Shown piece by piece: positions 9,070-17,049 of a DNA stretch of 64,000 bases. The notes below the pieces were generated by a model. It did not search any database. It saw only the letters and a program-made list of their open reading frames with translations, and was not told the DNA's origin. Origin of the DNA: a gamma proteobacterium SS-5 (lineage in GTDB: Bacteria; Pseudomonadota; Gammaproteobacteria; Chromatiales; Chromatiaceae). The DNA lies in contig CP032508.2 of NCBI GenBank assembly GCA_009497875.2, positions 124,001-188,000 of the forward strand. The letters are read 5' to 3'. Both the position numbers and the translations under genes were made by a program. Numbering within the stretch: position 1 is the first letter of the stretch; the number at the start of each line of letters is the position of its first letter.

Positions 9070-9824
9070 TTCTTGCTGGTTCCTTTTTTCTTGACTGCCT
9101 TCTTAGACGGTGCATTTTGCGGAATAAGAAAACGTAGCTCCCGACGCAATTCCTGTTGCAACTCTTCCACAGTCGGTAAATAGAGTTGGTAACGGCTCGT
9201 GAATATATTGCGTTTCAGTTGCTCACCCAAGGTGTATTTCACCACCGCGTCATTCTTGTCCGGGCACAGGATCAGCCCCAAGGTGGGGTTGTCCCCTTCG
9301 GTGCGTCGCTCGCGGTCGTAATAATTCACATAGAACTGAATCTGCCCCAGGTCAGCGTGCGTCAGCTTACCCACCTTCAAGTCGATGAGAACATAACACT
9401 TCAGAATGGCGTGATAAAAAACCAGGTCGATGTAAAAATGGTCACCGTCAAGGGTAATGCGCTCCTGCCGTGAGACAAAGGCGAAGCCCTTACCAAGCTC
9501 CAGCAGGAAGGTTTTCAGATTACCGATCAGCGCCTGTTCCAGCATCGATTCAACCAGACGCGGTGACTCCGGCAAACTGAGGAACTCCAGCACCATCGGA
9601 TCCTTGAGTACATCCATAGGTCGTGTTACCTCCTGACCTTGACGCGCCAGTCGCATCAGTCCCTTTTTGTCGCGGCTTTTTGCCAGCCGGTCGAACAACA
9701 GGCTGCCTATTTGCCGAGACAGCTCGCGCACCGACCAAGCGTTGTTAATCGCCTCGACCTCATAAAACGCGCGGGCCTCCGGCCTCGTCACCCGTAAGAG
9801 ACTGCGGTAGTGGCTCCAGGACAG
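9066..9824 (-). pseudogene. DUF1016 (YhcG-like) PDDEXK nuclease, C-terminal part
   Basis: About 250 residues of a DUF1016/PDDEXK nuclease-family protein. They include SWSHYRSLLRV at the junction and the nuclease core FYIDLVFYH followed by VLIDLKVG, which fits D...(D/E)-x-K. A Lys-rich tail ends the protein. The first part of the gene lies at 11158-11580 on the other side of an IS4-family element. A GTG at 9836, coded partly by the element end, opens this half as a frame, so a truncated protein could still be made. The stop overlaps the res start. Confidence 0.88.
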
Positions 9825-11173
9825 ATTCGGACTCACTAGTGTCCCGTTAAATTATCGAATAAATCCAATTGCTTAGGGTTGCCATGGTCTTCCTGCGCGC
9901 GATCTCTTAAATTAAGTACTTGTTCTATAGATGTTTTCTCAAACAAGGTTAGGCTCAGAACCTGTAGGATTGTGTAGAGATCGGCCTTGATGTCGTGGCG
10001 CTTTTTGATGATGGCCACGAGCACGTAGACTGAGATGGCAATCCAGATTTGGCTTTTGACCGCATTCTCTGTGGTGCCGAAAAACGACTTGATGCGTAGA
10101 TGCTGCTTGATCCATTTGAAGAACAACTCCACTTGCCAGCGATAGCGGTATAGGTCGGCCACCGTCTGTGCCTTGACGCTGAAATTGTTGGTCAGAAAAT
10201 CGAATGTCTTGCCGGTCTGGGTATCGTGATACTTGATCCGGCGTAACGGCTGCGGGTAATCGACGGCTGAGCGCACACCCGTGAGTACGACGGTCTGATC
10301 GCAGCGCACCCCGCCGGCGGTGTCGACGGGATGGGAATAGCGGCGCCGATACTTGGTATTGGATTTGGCGCGGATGACAAAGAATGCGCCTGCGGCGTTC
10401 AAGGTGAATAAGCGTCGGAAGTCCACATAGCCACGGTCCATGATGTAGAAAGCGCCCGGTTCCGGCAGCAACATATCGAGGGCGTTGACGTCGTGTACCT
10501 TGCCGTCCGTGATATGGATAAACGTGGGGATGTTGCCACGCAGGTCCAGCAGGGTATGAAGCTTGACGGCAGACTTGGTGGTACGAAACAGCGCCCAAGG
10601 GAATATCGATAGACACAGGTCGATGGTGGAGGCATCCAGCGCATAGACCGTATTGTCCAGTTCCAGCCCTAGGTCTTCGTCGGCATAGAGAGGGCGGGCG
10701 ACACGAATCAGGGCTTGTGCGAAGTCGGCGTAGATACGCCAGTCCCGACGCTCGTTGGCTTTTGCCAGGGTATTGCGCGCGACGGAGGGAGCACGAAGCC
10801 CCATGTGATAAAGCTTGCTCTGGTGGGCACGAAGGCAAGCCTCGATGTCGCGCAAGCTCTCCCGATAAGTGAGCTGGGCAAAGGCCATGACATAGTATTG
10901 GTCGAGACAGCGGAAATGCTTGACGTAGTGTTCGCCTCGATAGCGAGCGACACAACGCCGAAAAGTGTGCAGTGGCAAGTGCGCCATGACCTGCGAGAAA
11001 ATCAGCCTGCCGGTGTACATGATCTATCCTCGTTGGAGTCCAGCAGGAATGATCAATGGGTATCGGATCGATTTTCAAGTTGCTAACACCACAAATTTTA
11101 GAAATTACCAAATAGAAACATTATCTTGCAGGGATCTATGGCTTTTTTAACGGGACACTAGTGATTCGGACTC
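9825..11173 (-). mobile_element. IS4-family insertion sequence with 10-bp target duplication
   Basis: An element of about 1328 bases (9835-11162 or 11163) flanked by the direct repeat ATTCGGACTC at 9825-9834 and 11164-11173. Its ends are perfect inverted repeats ACTAGTGTCCCGTTAAA. Deleting the element and one copy of the duplication rejoins the DUF1016 frame as GTLSPN followed by LSWSHY. The perfect ends and duplication point to a recent insertion. Nearly all of it is one transposase gene. Confidence 0.95.
9836..11020 (-). CDS. IS4-family transposase (DUF4372 type)
   Basis: A 394-residue DDE transposase. An N-terminal DUF4372-like region (HTFRRCVARYRGEHYVKHF) precedes the catalytic domain. 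First Asp is in YALDASTIDLC and second in YIMDRGYVDF. The C-terminal Y-(2)-R-(3)-E-(6)-K signature of IS4 enzymes is seen in YRYRWQVELFFKWIK. The stop codon TAG lies inside the left inverted repeat. The frame is intact and the element looks potentially mobile. Confidence 0.95.
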   Translation of the reverse strand: MYTGRLIFSQVMAHLPLHTFRRCVARYRGEHYVKHFRCLDQYYVMAFAQLTYRESLRDIEACLRAHQSKLYHMGLRAPSVARNTLAKANERRDWRIYADFAQALIRVARPLYADEDLGLELDNTVYALDASTIDLCLSIFPWALFRTTKSAVKLHTLLDLRGNIPTFIHITDGKVHDVNALDMLLPEPGAFYIMDRGYVDFRRLFTLNAAGAFFVIRAKSNTKYRRRYSHPVDTAGGVRCDQTVVLTGVRSAVDYPQPLRRIKYHDTQTGKTFDFLTNNFSVKAQTVADLYRYRWQVELFFKWIKQHLRIKSFFGTTENAVKSQIWIAISVYVLVAIIKKRHDIKADLYTILQVLSLTLFEKTSIEQVLNLRDRAQEDHGNPKQLDLFDNLTGH

Positions 11174-11580
11174 AAGGTACCCGGTTGCCATGAACCGTCG
11201 GACTCCGTCCTGCTCGATTTCCGAGACACCGTCTCGGAAATTATGGGAAGACTAAAATTCCGTGACACCGTCCCGGAAATCAAGTGCGGGTATTCAAGAT
11301 AGAACTGCCGAAACGCCTCCAGATTGTCCACCGAGTAACCACGGCCAACCTCACGCCCCAAACGGTCAGACAAATCAGCCAACAGCTTGCGGCCATAGTC
11401 AGCACGTTTCATGCCTCCTTGTTCCTCCTCCACAATCTCACGCCCGATCAGCCAGTTTGCCAACACCTGCGTGGTATTGACCGTGCGGGCAATACTGGCG
11501 TGGGCCGATTCGAGAATCTCCCGGATGCGGTCGAAAAGAGGCGCGGCAACTGGCGCTGGTTTCTTAGGCTTCGTTGCCAT
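11158..11580 (-). pseudogene. DUF1016 (YhcG-like) PDDEXK nuclease, N-terminal part
   Basis: 140 codons from ATG 11580, two bases after the mod stop, to a TAG supplied by the IS4-family element end. The sequence RIREILESAHASIARTVNTTQ and NWLIGREIVEEEQGG is the typical DUF1016 N-terminal domain. YGRKLLADLSDRLGREVGRGYS follows. The linker before the break contains two near-palindromic TTCCG...CGGAA segments coding an SETVSRK-like repeat. The catalytic half lies at 9066-9824. The frame lies between mod and res in one operon, so the intact protein probably worked with, or alongside, the type III system. Confidence 0.9.
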
Positions 11581-11581
11581 G

Positions 11582-13264
11582 CTATTCCTCCCCCTCGCCA
11601 AACAGCGACGCCTGCCCCGAATTTGCTTTTTCCTCCCTCTCCCTCCGGGAAAGGGTTGGGCTGAGGGAATCCTGAATTGAAGGCGGTGCCTCCGGCAGGT
11701 TCTCCACCTTGAGGCTGTAATCATCGTGCCCCCACTCGCAGCGCTTGAGTACCGCTAGGGGGATCTTTTTCACTGTCAAATTTGGCCAGCGCTCCGCCTT
11801 GCCCCGGAAGGCAGAGCACAGCACCAACAGGCTCCGCTCCGTGCCCACGTCCTCGCTCAAGGCATTGAGCTGGTCGGCGGTCAAACTCTGTGTGGTGACA
11901 TAGATGAAGTCCCGCTCGGTGGAACGGCCGTGCTGCCAATACACTGCATCCGATGGTGCATAGGTGAAGCCCTCCAGCTTGCAGGCCGCCTCCGCCAGCA
12001 TGGTGGCGTTGAATTCCTTGCTGATGACCCAGTTGCCCCACTTGTCCTTTTCCAACAACGAGGGCGCAAGTTTGTAATAACGGAAACCGCCGCCGCCTTG
12101 CCAGTTGACGGCCTTGCTGATGCCGCCCTGGTCCGCACCATCCACCACCTTCTTGAGGCGGGGAATGATGTGCGTATGGCAGTGCTCGCCCAACTCGATC
12201 ATGATCCAGCGGCGACCCATTTTGTGTGCCACGGCACCGGTTGTGCCAGAGCCGGCGAAAGAGTCGAGAACAAGGTCGCCTGGATTCGTGGCGATGTGGA
12301 GAATACGTTCGATGAGGCGCTCTGGTTTAGGTGTATCAAACGATTCATCCGCGCCATATAGTGCATGCATTTCCCTCTTTGCCTCATCAGTGTGCCCTGC
12401 GTCTTCATGTGGCCACCATGTCCATGGGGCCATGCCCTCAATGTCCTTTAGAAATTGAATACGAGAAGGAACAGCATTTCCATCTTTTCCGAAATAAACT
12501 CTATTATCTCGCAATAGTTCATTGTATTTGCTTTCGATAACCTTCCAGCACGACCCCGCTGGTGGTTTATGTCTCTTACCTGTTATCGGTGAACTAATTT
12601 CGTACATCTGATTAGGTCTATAGCCCTGTGCTGAAAGAGAAACTGCTCGCCACAGACCCCCTGGATCATTGTTTGGATTCTTATAAACTTTTTTTTGCTT
12701 CTCACCTAATGGCAGCTTATTCCGAATAGCCTTGAAGGTTTTCTTGTCCTTTACATAAGTCAACACATATTCATGAGCATCCCCAATAGCTTCACGATTT
12801 TCTCTCGAATAACGCTTCTGCCATACGTTTGTAGCCAGGAAACTACCCCTTCCACAGATCTCATCCATAAGTACCCTAAGGTATGGCATCTCTCTATCAT
12901 CAATAGAGATCCATATCGTCCCCTCCGTTGGATGAAGAAGTCGCCATAGAATGGCAAGTCGTTCCCGAACAAGAGATAACCAAAGAGAATGTTCCACTCC
13001 ATCGTCGTAGTGTTCAAATGCACTTCCAGTATTATATGGCGGATCGATATAAATACACTTCACCTTCCCAGAAAACTCCGCCTCCAACGCCTTCAACGCC
13101 AGCAGGTTGTCCCCGAAGATAAGCCGGTTATCAAAGATGTCGTTCTCCGTTACCCGATGTTTGGCGTGGTGGGACTTCTCCGAGTCTTCCAGCAGAATCC
13201 TCGGCTCCAGTTTCGACCGGTTTTCTTTACCGATCCAGGTGAGTTCTAGTCTTTGTTTTTTCAT
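11582..13264 (-). CDS. Type III modification methyltransferase Mod
   Basis: A 560-residue DNA adenine methyltransferase of the beta-class order. The catalytic motif DPPYNTG (from residue 74) comes before the S-adenosylmethionine site DSFAGSGTT (near residue 345), with the target recognition region between. Mod alone methylates and with Res forms the restriction complex. All key motifs are intact although the downstream nuclease genes are broken, so it may survive as an orphan methyltransferase. Near the C-terminus, SLSPTLSRREREEKA is coded by a GC-rich intergenic-type repeat (about 11623-11672), suggesting repeat DNA has entered the gene end. It is followed at once by the DUF1016 frame. Confidence 0.93.
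   Translation of the reverse strand: MKKQRLELTWIGKENRSKLEPRILLEDSEKSHHAKHRVTENDIFDNRLIFGDNLLALKALEAEFSGKVKCIYIDPPYNTGSAFEHYDDGVEHSLWLSLVRERLAILWRLLHPTEGTIWISIDDREMPYLRVLMDEICGRGSFLATNVWQKRYSRENREAIGDAHEYVLTYVKDKKTFKAIRNKLPLGEKQKKVYKNPNNDPGGLWRAVSLSAQGYRPNQMYEISSPITGKRHKPPAGSCWKVIESKYNELLRDNRVYFGKDGNAVPSRIQFLKDIEGMAPWTWWPHEDAGHTDEAKREMHALYGADESFDTPKPERLIERILHIATNPGDLVLDSFAGSGTTGAVAHKMGRRWIMIELGEHCHTHIIPRLKKVVDGADQGGISKAVNWQGGGGFRYYKLAPSLLEKDKWGNWVISKEFNATMLAEAACKLEGFTYAPSDAVYWQHGRSTERDFIYVTTQSLTADQLNALSEDVGTERSLLVLCSAFRGKAERWPNLTVKKIPLAVLKRCEWGHDDYSLKVENLPEAPPSIQDSLSPTLSRREREEKANSGQASLFGEGEE
11623..11672. repeat. Repeat-like insertion in the mod 3' end
   Basis: The C/T-rich run TCCCTCTCCCTCCGGGAAAG with a following GGGTTGGGCTGAGGG resembles common dispersed gammaproteobacterial repeats that translate as SPTLS-RERE-like peptides. 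It keeps the mod frame open and adds about 15 residues before the final QASLFGEGEE. Confidence 0.5.
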
Positions 13265-13287
13265 ATCAATGCTTCAATTCTGTGAAT

Positions 13288-13941
13288 TCAGGCAAGCAAT
13301 TGCTCCAGTCTTTGCAGCCATCCGTCGAAGCGCGGACACGTCTGGCGCATCGCATCCAGACCGATATCGCACGCGATCAGCGGGCCGTGGAAGGTTTTCT
13401 CGTATTCTGGCATCAATGCCAGAATACGTTTTGATGGTGCGGTTTGCGGGTTGTCATTAATGTCCTCCGGACCCTGGTGTTGAACAACAGAACTCAAACC
13501 GGCCACAACATCTATACTATCCGTCCAGTCAGAGAATTTTTCGGGCTGCACGAATAACAGCGCCTCGAACTCATGCACCATCAGGTTTGGAATGAAGTTC
13601 GGCTCGTTCACATCCTGTGTCAGTGCGGCCTCAAGAAATGCCGCTTTTTGGGCGCCGTTACCGTTCAAAGGGTATTGTGCGGACGACTTGCCGGGAAAGT
13701 CATTGGGCAATGCATAAAGGTCAAACATGGTCGAAACGCAGGCAGTGCGATCCTGCCTGCATAGGCGAATTAGCTGCGGTCTGATCTTGCCATAACTCGT
13801 GACGCCACCTTTATAACCCGGGCTTGTGCGTACGATAATTGGTGTGATGAACAGACTCGACCTGGCATAGTTCGGAGTGAGCAATTCACGGACGAAGGTT
13901 TCCTCGGTCTGGCCTTCTACGAGCAGATATAGCCGCTTCAT
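13288..13941 (-). CDS. DUF4276 (TOPRIM-like) partner of an OLD-type ATPase
   Basis: 217 residues from ATG 13941, which overlaps the upstream ATPase stop as ATGA. A frame from 13977 would add 12 residues inside the ATPase gene and is less likely. The N-terminus LYLLVEGQTEETFVRELL and the later VHEFEALLF fit DUF4276, a TOPRIM-like fold carried by partners of ABC-type ATPases. Such pairs resemble OLD, RloAB or AbiL-like phage-defence modules, but no family name can be fixed from sequence alone. A nuclease or nucleic-acid-processing role is inferred. It stands 23 bases upstream of mod. Confidence 0.8.
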   Translation of the reverse strand: MKRLYLLVEGQTEETFVRELLTPNYARSSLFITPIIVRTSPGYKGGVTSYGKIRPQLIRLCRQDRTACVSTMFDLYALPNDFPGKSSAQYPLNGNGAQKAAFLEAALTQDVNEPNFIPNLMVHEFEALLFVQPEKFSDWTDSIDVVAGLSSVVQHQGPEDINDNPQTAPSKRILALMPEYEKTFHGPLIACDIGLDAMRQTCPRFDGWLQRLEQLLA

Positions 13942-15038
13942 TTCGCCGGCCTCCCACCGAGCAAGTTCTTCTTCCATAGTTCACCGAGGGTGAACTCATT
14001 CAACCATTCCGAAAGTGCCGTGACGTCGGGCCGTTTTAGTGTAGAGCCTCCCTCCAGTTTATCTACGATGATGAGATCCTCCACCTCGAATTCGTTAACT
14101 AGCTCGACAGATTGGGTGGAGACAATCATTTGATGCTTTTCCGAGGTGGATTTCATCAACGCACCGAGCACGGTGATCGCGTAGGGGTGTAGGCCCAACT
14201 CAGGCTCATCCACAAGAATCGTGGCTGGCATGAATTGCTCAGGCTGTAACAGCACTGTGGCAAGGCAGACGAAGCGAAGCGTACCGTCGGACATCGCGCT
14301 TGCGGAAAAAGGTACGTCCTGTCCAGCCTCAGTCCACTCCAGCTGGATTTTTTCCCTGTTATCTACTGTCGGGCGAAGATGAAAATCACCAAAAAATGGA
14401 GCGACGAGCTGAACGGCTTTCACGATACGCTTGTAGTGCGACTCGTGTTGATTTTTGAGGCGATATAGGAATGCCGCGAGATTACGAGCGTCATCGCGCA
14501 GATATTCATTGTCGTTAATACCATGAATCTGCTTGACCAGTGCGCTTTGGCTGGTGTCATGAAAATGATAGACCCGCCAACTACGCATGGCCGGTACGAC
14601 ATAATCATAAATATTGGTTTTGCCCTTCTGCGATTCGGCATAGGACTCAAAATGTCCCGACTGCGGACGCCAATCGCCATGCATGTTCCACCAGAGACAT
14701 TCGTTCGCGAACATTATGCGATTGTCTTGGGTCGGGGTGAGTATGAACTTGTAGCCATTGTTACCGAAGTACAGCTCAGCGCTCAATTGCTCAGTCTTCT
14801 TACGGCCGAAGTAGAGCAACGCATCCGGTCCACCAGCCGACCCCACTGACGCCTGTAGTTGCTGATCCAGAATTCGGCTGATCAGTCGAAAAAAACCAAT
14901 GAAGTTGGATTTACCTGCACCATTGGCACCGATCAATAAATTCAACTTTCCCAGTTCAAGATCACATTCTGCTATGGATTTGTAGCCGTGCAGGATCATC
15001 CTGGAGATTTGGTTTAAATCGTTTACTTTTTTAATCAT
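13938..15038 (-). CDS. AAA/ABC-type ATPase of a two-gene defence-like module
   Basis: 366 residues of an SMC/OLD-type ATPase (AAA_21-like). It has Walker A LIGANGAGKSNF near residue 36, an ABC-type signature SAMSDGTLRF near 245, and Walker B ILVDEPELGLHP near 275. A switch segment (MIVSTQSVELVNEF) follows. No coiled-coil arm of SMC length is present. The DUF4276 gene starts inside its stop codon, so both are made together. ATPases of this kind gate a partner nuclease in several antiphage systems. A repeat-rich stretch upstream (15121-15478) must contain or adjoin its promoter. Confidence 0.88.
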   Translation of the reverse strand: MIKKVNDLNQISRMILHGYKSIAECDLELGKLNLLIGANGAGKSNFIGFFRLISRILDQQLQASVGSAGGPDALLYFGRKKTEQLSAELYFGNNGYKFILTPTQDNRIMFANECLWWNMHGDWRPQSGHFESYAESQKGKTNIYDYVVPAMRSWRVYHFHDTSQSALVKQIHGINDNEYLRDDARNLAAFLYRLKNQHESHYKRIVKAVQLVAPFFGDFHLRPTVDNREKIQLEWTEAGQDVPFSASAMSDGTLRFVCLATVLLQPEQFMPATILVDEPELGLHPYAITVLGALMKSTSEKHQMIVSTQSVELVNEFEVEDLIIVDKLEGGSTLKRPDVTALSEWLNEFTLGELWKKNLLGGRPAK

Positions 15039-15185
15039 CTCAACACCCGGTTGTTAGACGGAACATCATGCGGTGTCCATTGCACAAAGAACAGCCTATC
15101 GCATTCATCCTAATAAGAGCATTTGGCCACAGAGCCACAGAGCACACAGAGAAAAAATCAATGAGTTAGAAAGCGAACATTTAAC

Positions 15186-15478
15186 ACCTTCTAGGTGAGT
15201 CTGGTCTGAGATGTAAATCATTGAAACAATTCTGTGATCTCGGCTCTGGCTCCAGGCTTCGCTCTACCTCCTCCGTCGGGCCTACAGGGAGGTAGGTCAT
15301 GCCAAACCGATGACTGGATCATCGGTGGCCCTGGAGTCGTCGGCTTTGGCTCCAGGCTTCGCTCTACCTCCTCCGTCGGGCCTACAGGGAGGTAGGTCAT
15401 GCCAAACCGATGACTGGATCATCGGTGGCCCTGGAGTCGTCTGTGTCTCTGTGGCTTAACTGAGGAATATAGGATCAA
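15186..15478. repeat. Tandem-unit repeat element, locus 1 (two 100-bp units)
   Basis: A defined element with a left part CTAGGTGAGTCTGGTCTGAG..., two tandem 100-base units (15241-15340 and 15341-15440, differing at one position), and a right end CTGTGTCTCTGTGGCTTAAC...ATATAGG. The same left and right parts bound four different 48-base units at 56430-56702. Each 100-base unit can fold: CTACCTCC pairs with GGAGGTAG, and CTCCAGG pairs with CCTGGAG. Confidence 0.85.
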
Positions 15479-15677
15479 GGATCTCTGCCCGGATAGCAGA
15501 GCCAGCCCGTGTGAAAACAGCGAGGACAGGCAACAGAGGTCTATTTAGTTCGACCGGTGTTTCGCAGGGGATCATAGCCTTGTGGCTACCGACAAAATCC
15601 TCGCCAAATCCCTGTGAGAGCGCGGCCAGCACCTGGGCAGGTGAATAATCAAACAGGGGCTTGAACGCCTCGGACAT
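15456..15677 (-). pseudogene. Unrecognised gene remnant
   Basis: A frame of 73 codons, open a few codons further upstream (LDYDTKVRSYV) to a stop near 15731. It reads like real protein (FDYSPAQVLAALSQGFGEDF, SHKAMIPCETPVELNRP) but matches no family I can name. Its last codons and stop are coded by the right end of the tandem-unit repeat element. It is therefore likely the remaining piece of a gene cut by that element. Confidence 0.35.
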
Positions 15678-15837
15678 TACATAGGATCTAACCTTGGTGT
15701 CGTAATCGAGATTTTGGGCACCAGCTCTCTATAGAGGGTGATATCGAGCGTTGCCGCCGCCTCCCCAATACCAAACCGGGACACAACAGCCAACCTCAGC
15801 GGGAAGCTGACTGCTGACAACTGGTGGCCGCTCCCCA

Positions 15838-16608
15838 TCAGCGCACTATGCCACGGTTGCTATCCTGCAGGAATTCGCTCAGGCAGAGCAGTTCGCTGTG
15901 GCCCTGGGCCAGCTCGGCGATGGCCTGGCGGGACTCTTCCAGCTTCAGGCCGGATTTGTACAGCAATCGGTAGGCCTGCTTGAGGGTGCGCTGGGCCTGC
16001 TCGGAGAAACCACGGCGGGCCAGGCCCTTGCTGTTGATGCCGTGGGGCTCGGCCGGGTTGCCCGCCACCAGCAGGTAGGGCGGTACATCCCGGGTGATGG
16101 CCGTGTTCATGCCGATGAAGCTGTGGGCACCGACCTGACAGAACTGGTGCACCAGGGCGAAACCGCTGAGGATGGCCCAGTCCTGGATATGCACATGGCC
16201 ACCGAGGGAGGCGGCGTTGGACATGATGACGTTGTCGCCGAGGACGCAGTCGTGTGCGACGTGGGTATAGGCCATGAGCAGGCAGTCATTGCCGATGCGG
16301 GTCTCGCCCCGGTCCTGCACCGTGCCCCGGTTGATGGTGGCGTATTCGCGGATGGTGTTGCGCTCGCCGATCTCCAGCCGGGTGTTCTCGCCGGCGTATT
16401 TCTTGTCCTGCGGGGCATCGCCCACCGAGGCGAACTGAAAGATGCGATTGTCCCGGCCGATGCGTGTGGGTCCCTTGATCACCACATGGGAGCCGATCAC
16501 GCAGCCGGGACCTATCTCCACCTCCGCACCTATGACGCTGAAGGGGCCAACCACCACGTCATCCGCCAGGCGGGCGCGGTCATCGACCACCGCTCGGGGA
16601 TCAATCAT
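15838..16608 (-). CDS. lpxA: UDP-N-acetylglucosamine acyltransferase
   Basis: A 256-residue left-handed beta-helix enzyme that adds the first 3-hydroxyacyl chain to UDP-GlcNAc from acyl carrier protein. Hexapeptide repeats run through residues 10-185 (for example VIGAEVEIGPGCVIG). The catalytic His is in AYTHVAHDC and the substrate-binding segment is FALVHQFCQVG. A helical C-terminal domain follows. The start is ATG 16608, two bases past the fabZ stop (16610-16612). The next gene of the usual cluster, lpxB, is displaced by the defence island, so this gene now ends its transcription unit. Confidence 0.97.
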   Translation of the reverse strand: MIDPRAVVDDRARLADDVVVGPFSVIGAEVEIGPGCVIGSHVVIKGPTRIGRDNRIFQFASVGDAPQDKKYAGENTRLEIGERNTIREYATINRGTVQDRGETRIGNDCLLMAYTHVAHDCVLGDNVIMSNAASLGGHVHIQDWAILSGFALVHQFCQVGAHSFIGMNTAITRDVPPYLLVAGNPAEPHGINSKGLARRGFSEQAQRTLKQAYRLLYKSGLKLEESRQAIAELAQGHSELLCLSEFLQDSNRGIVR

Positions 16609-16609
16609 C

Positions 16610-17044
16610 TCAGTGCTCCCGCGAGGTACACATGATCTCGGCACTGGCGGCCAGGGCACCATCCACCCGCGCCTGGGTGCTGAACATCCAGATGCCGCGC
16701 TTGCTGCCCTTGATCACCACCTCCAGGTCCAGGCGGTCGCCGGGCTCGACCATGCGCTTGAAGCGGGCCTTGTCTATGCCGACCAGATAATAGAGGGAGC
16801 GCTCGCTGGTCTGCTCCGGGGCCGATTCCATCGCCAACAGGCCGGTGGCCTGGGCCAGGGCCTCAAGGATGAGCACGCCGGGCATCACCGGCTTGGCCGG
16901 AAAATGGCCGGCGAAGAAGGGCTCGTTGTAGCTGACGTTCTTATAGCCGCGCAGCCGCTCACCGACCAGGCATTCTTCCACCCGGTCGATGAGCAAAAAG
17001 GGATAGCGGTGAGGCAACAACTCCATCACCCGTTTGATATCCAT
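16610..17044 (-). CDS. fabZ: 3-hydroxyacyl-[acyl-carrier-protein] dehydratase
   Basis: A 144-residue hot-dog-fold dehydratase of fatty acid synthesis. The catalytic His47 is in [11 protein letters not shown] and Glu61 in LILEALAQ. Two starts are possible. ATG 17044 gives the normal N-terminus [20 protein letters not shown] at 17053 lies at better spacing from a GGAG, so a 147-residue form cannot be excluded. It sits between lpxD and lpxA, as in most gammaproteobacteria, where it shares the hydroxyacyl-ACP pool with lipid A synthesis. Confidence 0.96.
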   Translation of the reverse strand: MDIKRVMELLPHRYPFLLIDRVEECLVGERLRGYKNVSYNEPFFAGHFPAKPVMPGVLILEALAQATGLLAMESAPEQTSERSLYYLVGIDKARFKRMVEPGDRLDLEVVIKGSKRGIWMFSTQARVDGALAASAEIMCTSREH

Positions 17045-17049
17045 GGAAA

